Assembly (NCBI RefSeq): GCF_002858675.1
Contig: NZ_PJZF01000015.1
Location: forward strand, 59,846 to 123,845
Length of the DNA: 64,000 bases
Origin: Chimaeribacter californicus
Lineage (GTDB): Bacteria; Pseudomonadota; Gammaproteobacteria; Enterobacterales; Enterobacteriaceae
Reading direction: 5' to 3'
Shown here: piece after piece, positions 20,548 to 33,371 of the stretch
Numbering within the stretch: the first letter of the stretch is position 1
Layout of the letters: each line of letters starts with the position of its first letter
Notes under the pieces: generated by a model
What the model was told of the DNA's origin: nothing
The model's database searches: none
Seen by the model: only the letters and a program-made list of their open reading frames with translations
Translations under genes and position numbers: made by a program

Positions 20548-20565
20548 GGCGTACAACTGTACGCT
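20548..20565 (+). promoter_or_regulatory. FabR operator of fabB
   Basis: GGCGTACAACTGTACGCT is the palindrome AGCGTACA-N2-TGTACGCT known for FabR at fabA and fabB, with one end base changed. A -10-like TAGAGT follows at 20565-20570, so FabR would block the promoter when unsaturated acyl chains are plentiful. Confidence 0.82.
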
Positions 20566-20610
20566 AGAGTGCGTGGCAAAATCCCGACTTAAAAGTGGAA
20601 GAGGTATTAC

Positions 20611-21825
20611 ATGAAACGTGCAGTGATTACTGGCCTGGGGATTGTCTCAAGTATTGGTAATAACAAACAGGAAGTTCTGGCCTCCCTGCAGGAAGGGCGT
20701 TCTGGGATCACTTTCTCACAGGAACTGAAAGATTCCGGTATGCGCAGCCACGTATGGGGCGATGTGAAACTGGATACCACCGGCCTGATTGACCGCAAGA
20801 TCATGCGTTTTATGAGTGATGCCTCTCTTTATGCCTACCTGTCCATGCAGGAAGCTATCAAAGATTCCGGCCTGACGGATGAGATGGTTTCCAACGAGCG
20901 TACCGGCCTGATTGCCGGTTCCGGCGGCGGCTCTCCGCGTAACCAGGTTGCCGGTTCTGACGGCATGCGCGCCAAAGGGCTGCGCGGCGTTGGCCCGTAC
21001 ATGGTGACCAAAGCGATGGCCTCCGGCGTCTCCGCCTGCCTCGCGACCCCGTTCAAAATCCGCGGCGTGAACTACTCCATCAGCTCCGCCTGTGCTACCT
21101 CCGCACACTGCATCGGCAACGCGGTAGAGATGATCCAGCTCGGCAAACAGGACGTGGTCTTTGCCGGCGGCGGCGAAGAGCTGTGCTGGGAAATGGCCTG
21201 TGAGTTCGACGCCATGGGCGCGCTCTCCACCAGCTACAACGACTGCCCGGAAAAAGCCTCCCGTACCTACGACCAGGCGCGTGACGGTTTCGTTATCGCC
21301 GGCGGCGGCGGTATGGTCGTTGTCGAAGAGCTGGAGCACGCACTGGCGCGCGGCGCACACATCTACGCAGAGATCGTCGGCTACGGCGCGACCTCTGACG
21401 GCGCAGACATGGTGGCCCCGTCCGGTGAAGGCGCGGTGCGCTGCATGAAGATGGCGATGCAGGGCCTGGATGCCCCGGTTGACTACATTAACGTTCACGG
21501 CACCTCCACCCCGGTAGGCGACGTGAAAGAGCTGGGTGCGATCCGTGAAGTGTTCGGTGACACCACCCCGGCCCTCTCTGCCACCAAAGCGATGACCGGC
21601 CACTCGCTGGGCGCGGCGGGCGTGCAGGAAGCGATCTACAGCCTGCTGATGCTGGAGCATGGCTTCATCGCGCCGAGCATCAACATCGAACAGCTGGATG
21701 AGAAAGCAGCAGGCATGGACATCATCACCCAGCCGACCCAGCGCGCGCTGAACACCGTGATGTCCAACAGCTTCGGCTTTGGCGGCACCAACGCCACCCT
21801 GGTGATGCGCAAGTTCGCCCAGTAA
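20611..21825 (+). CDS. fabB: 3-oxoacyl-ACP synthase I FabB
   Basis: Elongating ketoacyl-ACP synthase of 404 residues, required for unsaturated fatty acid synthesis. Catalytic cysteine 161 lies in [14 protein letters not shown]; the two active-site histidines are in [12 protein letters not shown] and [14 protein letters not shown]. The C-terminal [15 protein letters not shown] is typical. The gene is monocistronic: own promoter with FadR/FabR sites, GGAAGAGG ribosome site and strong terminator. Confidence 0.98.
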   Translation: MKRAVITGLGIVSSIGNNKQEVLASLQEGRSGITFSQELKDSGMRSHVWGDVKLDTTGLIDRKIMRFMSDASLYAYLSMQEAIKDSGLTDEMVSNERTGLIAGSGGGSPRNQVAGSDGMRAKGLRGVGPYMVTKAMASGVSACLATPFKIRGVNYSISSACATSAHCIGNAVEMIQLGKQDVVFAGGGEELCWEMACEFDAMGALSTSYNDCPEKASRTYDQARDGFVIAGGGGMVVVEELEHALARGAHIYAEIVGYGATSDGADMVAPSGEGAVRCMKMAMQGLDAPVDYINVHGTSTPVGDVKELGAIREVFGDTTPALSATKAMTGHSLGAAGVQEAIYSLLMLEHGFIAPSINIEQLDEKAAGMDIITQPTQRALNTVMSNSFGFGGTNATLVMRKFAQ

Positions 21826-21843
21826 GCGTTGACCGATGCTGAT

Positions 21844-21869
21844 AAAAACCCGCTCCGGCGGGTTTTTTT
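21844..21869 (+). terminator. Intrinsic terminator after fabB
   Basis: AAAAACCCGC-TCCG-GCGGGTTTTTTT, a compact GC stem with flanking A and T runs, 19 bases after the fabB stop. Confidence 0.92.
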
Positions 21870-21950
21870 ATGGGCGGCGGGAGAGATACATCACGTTTTT
21901 GTATTCATCATATTGCTGCTATTCATCAATATGATACGTTGACCGCAGTA

Positions 21951-26318
<4,368 letters not shown>

Positions 26319-26330
26319 TCCCGCCTCCGT

Positions 26331-26363
26331 CGTCCCGCAAACAGAAGTTTGCGGGACGCTTTC
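26331..26363 (+). terminator. Intrinsic terminator of the bgl operon
   Basis: CGTCCCGCAAAC-AGAA-GTTTGCGGGACG, a twelve-base perfect stem with a four-base loop followed by CTTTCC. The T-run is short, but the stem is very strong. Confidence 0.82.
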
Positions 26364-26440
26364 CAGAATCACGCACCGCACTGGCATAATCCCGCACGCC
26401 GCGTTACCTTCTCTCTCCCGTTTCCCAAGAGCTGTTCTGT

Positions 26441-27565
26441 ATGGTCAAGACGTTGTTTTACCGCGTACTTCGCGGCCTGTTCCATGACCGCCTGTTGCAG
26501 GCGCTGCTGCTGGTGGGCGTGGTGCTCACCGCGCTGCACCCGGCGGCGGTGCGCACCTTTCCGGCGGCCGTTGACTGGCCGACCATCATCACCCTGCTGG
26601 GCCTGCTGCTGCTGACCAAAGGGGTGGAGCGCAGCGGGTTCTTTGACCTGCTGGGGCGGGCGATGATCCGCCGCCTGCACCGGGAACGGGCGCTGGCGCT
26701 GTTTCTGGTGGCCGCAGCGGCGCTGCTCTCCACCTTTATGACCAACGACGTGGCGCTGTTTATCGTGGTACCGCTGACCATTACGCTGAAAAAACTCTCT
26801 GCGCTGCCGGTGACGCGCCTGATCATTTTTGAGGCGCTGGCGGTGAATGCCGGGTCACTGCTGACGCCGATCGGCAACCCGCAAAATATCCTGTTATGGA
26901 ACCGCGCCGGGGTGTCGTTTGCTGCCTTTACCGGCCAGATGCTGCCGCTGATGGCGGTCAGCATGGCGTTGCTGCTGGCGCTGACCTGGTTCAGCTTCCC
27001 GGCACGGCCGATCAAGGATGTCCGGTTGCCGGAAGGCACCGCCTGCCGCAAACCGCTGCTTGCCACCTGTGCGGTGCTGTATGGGGTGTTTCTGGTGTCG
27101 GTGGAGCTCGGGGCGGCCGGGTATGGCCTGCTGGCGGTGCTGCTGGGGTTGCTGCTGCTGGCGCGGCGGGTGCTGGTGCAGATCGACTGGGGGCTGATTC
27201 TGGTGTTTATCGCGATGTTCATCGACATCCGCCTGCTGGTGGATCTGCCCCCGCTGCGGCCGCTGATTGCCCAGGTAGCCCACTTGCCGGAAAGCGGGCT
27301 TTACCTGCTCGGCATCGGGTTGTCGCAGCTTATCAGCAATGTCCCGGCCACTATCCTGCTGATGAACACCGTGCCCTCCACGGCGCTGGTGGCCTATGCC
27401 GTCAACATTGGTGGCTTCGGCCTGGCCATCGGTTCGCTGGCGAACCTGATCGCACTCAGGATGGCCGCTGACCGGCGCATCTGGCTGCGCTTCCACCTCT
27501 ACTCCCTGCCGTTTTTGCTGGTCAGCGCGCTGGTGGGCTGGGGGCTGCTGGCGTTAACCGGCTGA
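26441..27565 (+). CDS. ybiR: YbiR family anion transporter-like membrane protein
   Basis: Inner-membrane protein of 374 residues with about ten helices, of the ArsB/NhaD-type ion transporter superfamily. It resembles E. coli YbiR closely over its length: LLLTKGVERSGFFDLLGRAM, STFMTNDVALFIVVPLTITL and NAGSLLTPIGNPQN. The TNDVALF and GSLLTPIGNPQN re-entrant motifs match those of this superfamily. The substrate is unknown. It is not at its E. coli location (near ybiS), so it is likely part of the insertion between fabB and flk. Its stop is two bases from the convergent flk stop, with no terminator between them. Confidence 0.85.
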   Translation: MVKTLFYRVLRGLFHDRLLQALLLVGVVLTALHPAAVRTFPAAVDWPTIITLLGLLLLTKGVERSGFFDLLGRAMIRRLHRERALALFLVAAAALLSTFMTNDVALFIVVPLTITLKKLSALPVTRLIIFEALAVNAGSLLTPIGNPQNILLWNRAGVSFAAFTGQMLPLMAVSMALLLALTWFSFPARPIKDVRLPEGTACRKPLLATCAVLYGVFLVSVELGAAGYGLLAVLLGLLLLARRVLVQIDWGLILVFIAMFIDIRLLVDLPPLRPLIAQVAHLPESGLYLLGIGLSQLISNVPATILLMNTVPSTALVAYAVNIGGFGLAIGSLANLIALRMAADRRIWLRFHLYSLPFLLVSALVGWGLLALTG

Positions 27566-27567
27566 GA

Positions 27568-28599
27568 TCAGAACAGCAGCCAGAGCAGGATCAGCACCAC
27601 CAGCAGCGCGGCAAACAGCAGCGGCGCGCCGCCCAACCCTTGCAGTTGCGGCGGCAGCAGGGCGATCAGCGGGTTCACCAGCGGCTGCGGCGCGGTGGCG
27701 GACTGCACCATCGACGCGGAGGTCACGCTGCGATCGACGCGGCGGCTGAACAGCATCCCCAGCAGGTCATGCAGCTGTGCGGCGGTCAGCGGGGTGGTCG
27801 GCCCGGCGTTAAACTGCGTCTGGGCGTACTCCGTCAGCTGTTGCTGCTCCTCCGGGCTGGCCGGGTGCTTCAGCGCCCCATGCAGGCTGTGCAGCGTCGG
27901 GCTGGTCTGCTGGCTCAGGGTATGGCGCGCCTGCAGGTATTGGGTAATGACCTGGAAATGGCGCGCCGGCATCGGGTCGGTGGTGGAGACCCCGGCCAGG
28001 TTGAACAGCTCCTGCCACAGCTTGGCCGGTTTCTCGCCGGTGGCGGCACTGAGCCGCGCCACCTGCTGTTGCAGGCTGCGCTGCTCGGCGGGCAGCACCG
28101 GGCGGTCCATCACCGGGGTCTGCTGCGGCGGCGGAATGGTCAGCCCGCCGGTCTGGATCAACGCCAGCACCTGATGCAGCTGCTCATGGCTCAGCTGGCT
28201 GAGCACCGTGTGGCCAAAATTTTGCCGGATGAAATCACTGACCGCCTGCCGGTTATTGCCGAGCGGCAGCAGTTCTGTGAGCTGTTGCAGCAACTGGCGG
28301 GTGGCATGGCTCTCCTGCGCGCTAACCAGGCGGCTCTGCAAATTCTGCTCGGCCTGCGGGAACTGCCCGGCGCTGATCTCCCCCTCGTTCGGCACATGCA
28401 GGTCGTGGCGCAGCGTGGCCCACAGCTCGGCAGCTTTCATCGGCGTCAGCGCCATGATTTTCACCACCAGTTTCTCCAGTGTGGTGCGCTGTGCGGAGGT
28501 GAGCGGCTGGTTCTCGCCGGGCGGGGTCGGCCCGGTTTTGGCTGACGGCAGGTGCCGGTCACTGACCGGAGGGGTGCCGGGGCCACTCAATGGTTGCAT
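27568..28599 (-). CDS. flk: Flagellar regulator Flk (RflH)
   Basis: Tail-anchored inner-membrane protein of 343 residues implicated in flagellar hook/ring checkpoint control and in preventing premature export of FlgM. Matches E. coli Flk in segments such as QPLTSAQRTTLEKLVVKIMA, LPLGNNRQAVSDFIRQNFGH and ARHTLSQQTSPTLHSL. The last 22 residues are a single hydrophobic anchor ending LLVVLILLWLLF. A proline-rich N-terminus precedes the helical body. E. coli has flk between pdxB and fabB, and this copy lies between the same genes, although both gaps are expanded here. Confidence 0.9.
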   Translation of the reverse strand: MQPLSGPGTPPVSDRHLPSAKTGPTPPGENQPLTSAQRTTLEKLVVKIMALTPMKAAELWATLRHDLHVPNEGEISAGQFPQAEQNLQSRLVSAQESHATRQLLQQLTELLPLGNNRQAVSDFIRQNFGHTVLSQLSHEQLHQVLALIQTGGLTIPPPQQTPVMDRPVLPAEQRSLQQQVARLSAATGEKPAKLWQELFNLAGVSTTDPMPARHFQVITQYLQARHTLSQQTSPTLHSLHGALKHPASPEEQQQLTEYAQTQFNAGPTTPLTAAQLHDLLGMLFSRRVDRSVTSASMVQSATAPQPLVNPLIALLPPQLQGLGGAPLLFAALLVVLILLWLLF

Positions 28600-28721
28600 A
28601 GCGTTGGAGTCCTTAATGTGCAGGGTGGTATCAGCCGGGTGCCGCGCAGAGGAATCGCCGGGGCGGCAGTGTGGGCAAATGATACCAACCTGTACCCATC
28701 ACGGATAGTGATGAATGTCGC

Positions 28722-30302
28722 TTAAATCATCGGCGGCGGCTGATTGCTCACTCCGCCCGCATTTTCGGGCGCAGGGTAACCCGGTGCGCCTTCCTGTTGC
28801 TGTGGAGGGCTTCCGGTTTGCTCCGGGTCGCCGGTTTGTTCCCGGCCCCTGGTCTGTTCCCGGCACAGCGCCATGGCCCGCGCCAGCCGCTCAATACCCA
28901 CTACGGTGCGCTCCGGCGTTTGGGCGCTGAAATTGAGCCGCAGGGTGAATTCCGCCTGTGGGTTATCGCGGTAGAAGCACGCGCCACGGGCAAAGGTCAC
29001 GTTCTGTTGCCACGCCAGCGGCATCAGCCGGGAGACCGGGATATCCGGCGGCAGCTGCACCCAGAGGAACAGCCCGCCCTCCGGCAGCTCCACACGGCAC
29101 CCCGGCGGCAGGTGGCGGGCCAGCGCGTCGGCCGCGACATCCCGCAGCTGGCGGTAGAGGCGGCAGGCGCGCTGCAACTGGCGCTGGTAACTGCCCACGG
29201 TCACGAAGGCGTCCAGCGAGCGCTGGAGCAGGCTGGAGGTGGTGAAGCTGTCTACATGTTTGCGCAGCGCCAGCCGCGGGTAGAGAGGAGCGTCGGCCAC
29301 CAGGTAGCCAATGCGGATGCTCGGCATCAGCATTTTGGAGAAGGTCCCGACATAGATCACCTGCCCGCAGGTCGCCAGTGAACGCAGCGAGGGCAGCGCC
29401 GCGCCCTGGTAGCGCAAATCACCGACAAAGTCGTCCTCCAGCAGCGTTACCCCGGCCGCTTCTGCCAGTTTCACCAGTTGCCGCCGCCGGGGTTCGCTCA
29501 GGCAGCGCCCGGTAGGGTTATGGAAATTGGGGATAGTGTAGATCAGCGCCGGGCGGTGCGCGGCCAGCAGCGCGGGCAGGGCGTCCACGCACAGGCCGTC
29601 AGCATCACAGGGAACCGGTACGGTGCGGATGCCCTGAAGCTCAAACAGCGTCAGCGCCTCGGCGTAGGTCGGCTCCTCCACCAGCACCGTGTCACCGGGG
29701 CGCAGCAGCGTCTGGCTTACCAGGCTCAGCGCCTGCTGCGAGCCGTTGGTGATCAGAATCTGTTCCGGCCGTGCCGGGATGCCCTGCAACGAGAGGATGC
29801 GCGCCAGCGTGTCGCGCAGCGGGTAGTAACCGCAGTAATCGCCATAGTGGAACGCCTCCTCTGCATGGCGGCGCAGCACCGAGTGCATCACTTTGCGGAA
29901 GGCTTCCTGCGGGAAGATGCGTGGGTTACCCACCCCGGCCGCAAAATTGATCACATCCGGCGGCAGCGGGCTGTCGGCCTGCCCATCCAGCCGCGACGCG
30001 CCGGTGGTAAACGGGTCAACCGGGAACGGGGCCGCCTCCGCCACTGGCCGGGCGGGAGGCGCATAGGGGTGGCACACATAGGCACCGCTGCCGCGCCGCG
30101 CCTGCAAAAAGCCTTTGGCTGCCAGTTCACCGTAGGCGTTTTCCACCGTCAGTCGGCTGACGGCCAGTTCCGCCGCCAGCACCCGGGTGGAGGGCAGCTT
30201 GTCCCCCTCTTTCAGGCTGCCGTCCAGAATGGCGCAGCGCAGCGTCTCTTCAATTTGCAGGTAGAGCGGAATGACGCTGTGACGATCGAGAGGAATATGC
30301 AT
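28722..30302 (-). CDS. MocR/GabR-type transcription regulator with aminotransferase domain
   Basis: PLP-dependent regulator of 526 residues. A GntR winged helix (residues 8-76; LPSTRVLAAELAVSRLTVEN) is joined by a linker to a fold-type I aminotransferase domain (about 110-480). PLP contacts are visible: NPTG at 262-265, the aspartates in LEDDFVGDL and the Schiff-base lysine 323 in VGTFSKMLMP. The ATG at 30302 follows AGGAG; the upstream open frame is the promoter. Residues 481-526 form an odd proline/glutamine-rich tail with REQTRG, REQTGD and PEQTGS units. It diverges from an EamA exporter and probably controls it through the direct repeats between them. Effector unknown. Confidence 0.9.
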   Translation of the reverse strand: MHIPLDRHSVIPLYLQIEETLRCAILDGSLKEGDKLPSTRVLAAELAVSRLTVENAYGELAAKGFLQARRGSGAYVCHPYAPPARPVAEAAPFPVDPFTTGASRLDGQADSPLPPDVINFAAGVGNPRIFPQEAFRKVMHSVLRRHAEEAFHYGDYCGYYPLRDTLARILSLQGIPARPEQILITNGSQQALSLVSQTLLRPGDTVLVEEPTYAEALTLFELQGIRTVPVPCDADGLCVDALPALLAAHRPALIYTIPNFHNPTGRCLSEPRRRQLVKLAEAAGVTLLEDDFVGDLRYQGAALPSLRSLATCGQVIYVGTFSKMLMPSIRIGYLVADAPLYPRLALRKHVDSFTTSSLLQRSLDAFVTVGSYQRQLQRACRLYRQLRDVAADALARHLPPGCRVELPEGGLFLWVQLPPDIPVSRLMPLAWQQNVTFARGACFYRDNPQAEFTLRLNFSAQTPERTVVGIERLARAMALCREQTRGREQTGDPEQTGSPPQQQEGAPGYPAPENAGGVSNQPPPMI

Positions 30303-30333
30303 GGGGCTCCTGAGCGGCAGAGAAAAAGGCAAT

Positions 30334-30405
30334 GTGGCCTGCTTACGCATAAGGTGGCCTGTATCAGCATAAAGTGGCCTGCTTAAGATTAATAGTAAGT
30401 GGCTC
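30334..30405. promoter_or_regulatory. Direct-repeat operator between MocR-type gene and EamA gene
   Basis: GTGGCCT occurs at 30334, 30354 and 30374, exactly 20 bases apart. Similar flanks include GCATAAG and GCATAAA, and a fourth variant GTGGCTC lies at 30399. Direct repeats spaced by about two helical turns are the usual binding layout for dimeric MocR regulators such as GabR and PdxR. Confidence 0.7.
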
Positions 30406-30471
30406 TGGCCGGAAAGGGGGCGCGGCGTAAAATTGCGAATAATGGTTTTTATTGTTATCAGAGAGGATGTT

Positions 30472-31548
30472 ATGCCGATCTCCACCGTAACAGCGCCCGC
30501 AGGCACCCCCACGGCGGGTGGCCTGCTTGCCCGCGCCGGGAACGGGTTTTCGCTGGCGGTGCTGAGCGCCTTTCTGCTGGCATTTACCGCCATCATCATC
30601 CGCGTGCTTACGGAGCAGTACCGGCTGCCCGCGCTGGTGCTGGCTTTCTGGCGGGCGGCGCTGGTGGCGGCGGTGCTGTTTCCGGTGCTGCTCTGTGTGC
30701 GGCCGCAGTGGCTGCGCCTCAGCTGGGCACGGTTGCGCTTTTATGCGCTGTTCGGGCTGGTGCTGGCGCTGTTCAATGCGCTCTGGACGTTCTCCATCAT
30801 GCTGAACGGCGCGTCTGTCGCCACCATCCTCAGCTACTTTTCAGTGGGGTTTACGGTGTTTCTCGGCTGGGCCTGCTTTGGTGAGCGGCTGAGCGCCCGG
30901 CAGCTGGCGGTGATCGGCATCAGCCTGATTGGCTGTGCGCTGGTCAGCCTGTGCGGCAGCGCCGGGGCGGCGCACACCGGCCTGTTCGGCCTGCTGATTG
31001 GCGTGCTGACCGGCGCCGGTTCCACGCTGTATGCGCTGTGCGGGCGGCTGGCGAGCCGTCGCGGCTACCCGGAGTGGAATACCATTCTGTATGTGTTCGC
31101 CTTCGCGGCGCTTTACCAGTTGCTGTTCAACACGGTGGCCGGGCACCTGCCGGTACCGGACGGCAGCCTGACCGGCAGCCTCTGGTTTTTATCGCGGGGG
31201 GAGGCCGGCATTCAGTGGCACGGCTGGGGGCTGTTGTTGCTGCTGGCCGCGGGGCCGACCCTGCTGGGCTTCGGCCTGTATAACCTCAGCCTGAAAACCC
31301 TGCCGCTGGCGGTGGCTAACCTGATCCTGTCGCTGGAGCTGGTGTTTACCGCTGCCATCGCCTTTGTGTTGCTGGGGGAAACCCTGACGCCGTGGCAACT
31401 GCTGGGCAGCGCCCTGATGCTGGCCGGCGTCGGGCTGATGCGCCGCACAACGGGCGCGAAAGGGGAGGGCGTCAGGGATCAGCGCGCTTCACCGGGCGCA
31501 GCAGCGGCGTGCGCAGGCGCTGCGCCAGGAAAACCCCCAGCAGCGTGA
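30472..31548 (+). CDS. EamA/DMT family exporter
   Basis: Ten-helix drug/metabolite transporter of 358 residues with the duplicated EamA domain (about residues 25-155 and 175-310). Typical pieces are ALVLAFWRAALVAAVLFPVL in the first repeat and LSLELVFTAAIAFVLLGETL near the end. The ATG at 30472 follows AGAGGATG. The C-terminal 45 residues (after LMRRTT) have no family likeness. They are read through the antisense of the neighbouring exporter gene, giving a 77-base convergent overlap. Function is probably export of an amino acid or related metabolite sensed by the divergent MocR protein (inference). Confidence 0.87.
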   Translation: MPISTVTAPAGTPTAGGLLARAGNGFSLAVLSAFLLAFTAIIIRVLTEQYRLPALVLAFWRAALVAAVLFPVLLCVRPQWLRLSWARLRFYALFGLVLALFNALWTFSIMLNGASVATILSYFSVGFTVFLGWACFGERLSARQLAVIGISLIGCALVSLCGSAGAAHTGLFGLLIGVLTGAGSTLYALCGRLASRRGYPEWNTILYVFAFAALYQLLFNTVAGHLPVPDGSLTGSLWFLSRGEAGIQWHGWGLLLLLAAGPTLLGFGLYNLSLKTLPLAVANLILSLELVFTAAIAFVLLGETLTPWQLLGSALMLAGVGLMRRTTGAKGEGVRDQRASPGAAAACAGAAPGKPPAA

Positions 31549-32365
31549 CGCCGCCGCCAATCAGGTGATAGCTGTGCAACTGCTCATGCAGGAACAGCAC
31601 CGCGATGACCGCCGTAAACAGCGGCGTCAGGTTCATAAAGATCGAGGTGGTGTTCGCCCCCAGCCGCATCACGCCCTGAATCCACAGGAATGGCGCAATC
31701 AGCGAGGCTGGGATGCCGGCGAACAGCACCAGCGGGATATTCTGCGGTGTCAGGGCCACGTCCGGCGTCATCAGGAAATTGGGCAGCAACAGCAGCACGC
31801 CGAACAGGATCTGCACATATAACGATTGCCAGTTCGGCAACGGGATCGCCCAGCGCCGGGTCAGCACGCCGTAACAGGCGTACGAGGCTGACGCGGCAAA
31901 CATCATCAGCTCACCGCTGCCGATGCCGTGCGTCAGCAACTGCCCCGGCCGGCCGGCGCTCACCAGCCACAGCAGGCCGCCGAAGGAGAGTACGCCGCCG
32001 AGCGCCATGCCGCGCGTGGGCGCGATACCGAGCAGCACAATGCTGAACAGGATGGTCAGCAACGGAATCAGCGAACTGAGAATGCCCATAAACAGCGCGC
32101 TGACGCTGTGCGCAGCGTAATAGGCCAGGCTCTGGTAGAGCACCATCCCGAGCAGCCCGAGCACCAGCAGTTTCCCCAGCTGCGGGCCCAGCGTCTGCCG
32201 GTTACGCCACAGGCCGGGCAGCACAAAGGGCGTCAGCACCAGCAAGGCCAGCAGCCAGCGGTAGAAAGAGATGGCCGCCGGATCAATGGCGCCGGCCGCG
32301 ATTTTGCTGACCACGGCATTCAGTGACCAAATCAGTACCGCCAGCAGCGGAAAAAGCGCATTCAT
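31472..32365 (-). CDS. EamA/DMT family exporter, second copy
   Basis: Ten-helix transporter of 297 residues with two EamA repeats (about residues 1-135 and 150-285). Segments such as LIWSLNAVVSKIAAGAIDPA, YQSLAYYAAHSVSALFMGIL and FLHEQLHSYHLIGGGVTLLG are typical. It is clearly diverged from the neighbouring plus-strand EamA protein, so it is not a recent duplicate. It is divergent from an AraC-type regulator across 99 bases, a pairing like nimT/nimR in E. coli. The substrate is unknown. Confidence 0.88.
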   Translation of the reverse strand: MNALFPLLAVLIWSLNAVVSKIAAGAIDPAAISFYRWLLALLVLTPFVLPGLWRNRQTLGPQLGKLLVLGLLGMVLYQSLAYYAAHSVSALFMGILSSLIPLLTILFSIVLLGIAPTRGMALGGVLSFGGLLWLVSAGRPGQLLTHGIGSGELMMFAASASYACYGVLTRRWAIPLPNWQSLYVQILFGVLLLLPNFLMTPDVALTPQNIPLVLFAGIPASLIAPFLWIQGVMRLGANTTSIFMNLTPLFTAVIAVLFLHEQLHSYHLIGGGVTLLGVFLAQRLRTPLLRPVKRADP

Positions 32366-32464
32366 AGTGAAACTCGTCTCAATCTCAGAAAAGCGCTAGT
32401 GTACGATTGTCTGGTTTGATAGAGATAGCGATAACCCGACATCCCATGCGCATAACAGGACAAC

Positions 32465-33283
32465 ATGCCACGCCCACACACCACCTTTGCCCCGCCGGCG
32501 CACTATCCTTTGTTGCCGGTGACCGCCCCCGGCGACAGCGCGGCGCTGCCGCGGCATCTTTTTTTCCGCGAAGAGCATCATGACCCCTTCACCGATTTTC
32601 TGCCCCATACGCACCCCTGGGGCCAGGTGATCTATGTGAAAAGCGGGGTGGTGTCGCTGAATGTGGGCGGCCAGCGCTTTCTGGCACCGCCGGAGTTCGC
32701 CGTCTGGTTACCGCCGCTCCACGAGCACAGCAGCTCCAGCCGCCGCGCCACCCGCTTCCGCTCCATTAATATTGCGCCGTCACTCTGCCATGGCCTGCCG
32801 GAATCCCCTTGTTTGCTCGGCGTCAGCGCGATTTTCACCGCCATTGTGGATGACTGCTTCGCCCGCCAGCTGGCGGAACCGGCCACGCGCAGTGACCTGC
32901 GGCTCTGCCGGGTGCTGATCGACCAGCTGCGGCGCTCGTCGCTCCAGCGCACCTACCTGCCGACCTCGCAGGACAAGCTGCTCGCGCCGGTGCTGCGTGA
33001 ACTGGAGCGCAACCCGGCAGACAACACGCCGCTCGGCGTCTGGGCGCAGCGCGTCTACACCACCGAGCGAACCCTGTCGCGCCGTTGCCGCCAGGATCTG
33101 GGCATGGCGTTCAGCGAATGGCGGCAGCGCCTGCGGTTTTTACATGCCATTTCACTGCTCGAGCAGGGGAAAAGCGTACAGCAGGTAGCGCTGGAGCTGG
33201 GGTACAGCGGCTCCAGTGCCTTTATCGCCATGTTCCGGCAGATCGCCGGCACCACGCCGGAGCGCTTCCGCCGTGCGCAATAG
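32465..33283 (+). CDS. AraC family transcription regulator
   Basis: Regulator of 272 residues. The N-terminal half is a cupin-like sensor (FLPHTHPWGQVIYVKSGVVS and FAVWLPPLHEHSSSS). The C-terminal 100 residues hold two helix-turn-helix motifs: TPLGVWAQRVYTTERTLSRR, and QQVALELGYSGSSAFIAMFR with the AraC signature. The layout matches NimR-type regulators that control an adjacent divergent exporter, so the EamA gene at 31472 is the likely target. Its ligand cannot be told from the sequence. Confidence 0.88.
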   Translation: MPRPHTTFAPPAHYPLLPVTAPGDSAALPRHLFFREEHHDPFTDFLPHTHPWGQVIYVKSGVVSLNVGGQRFLAPPEFAVWLPPLHEHSSSSRRATRFRSINIAPSLCHGLPESPCLLGVSAIFTAIVDDCFARQLAEPATRSDLRLCRVLIDQLRRSSLQRTYLPTSQDKLLAPVLRELERNPADNTPLGVWAQRVYTTERTLSRRCRQDLGMAFSEWRQRLRFLHAISLLEQGKSVQQVALELGYSGSSAFIAMFRQIAGTTPERFRRAQ

Positions 33284-33371
33284 TCTGGGTTTCGCCTGAA
33301 GTAATGGGATTCTGCGCCATTCAGTGGCAGAATATTTGCCCTTCTTTACCGCTTAGCTGCCGGAGTGTGCC

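Noticed and set aside
21840..21950. CRP site before the bgl operon
   Set aside because: Only a half-site-like TCACG is present; no second half at the right spacing.
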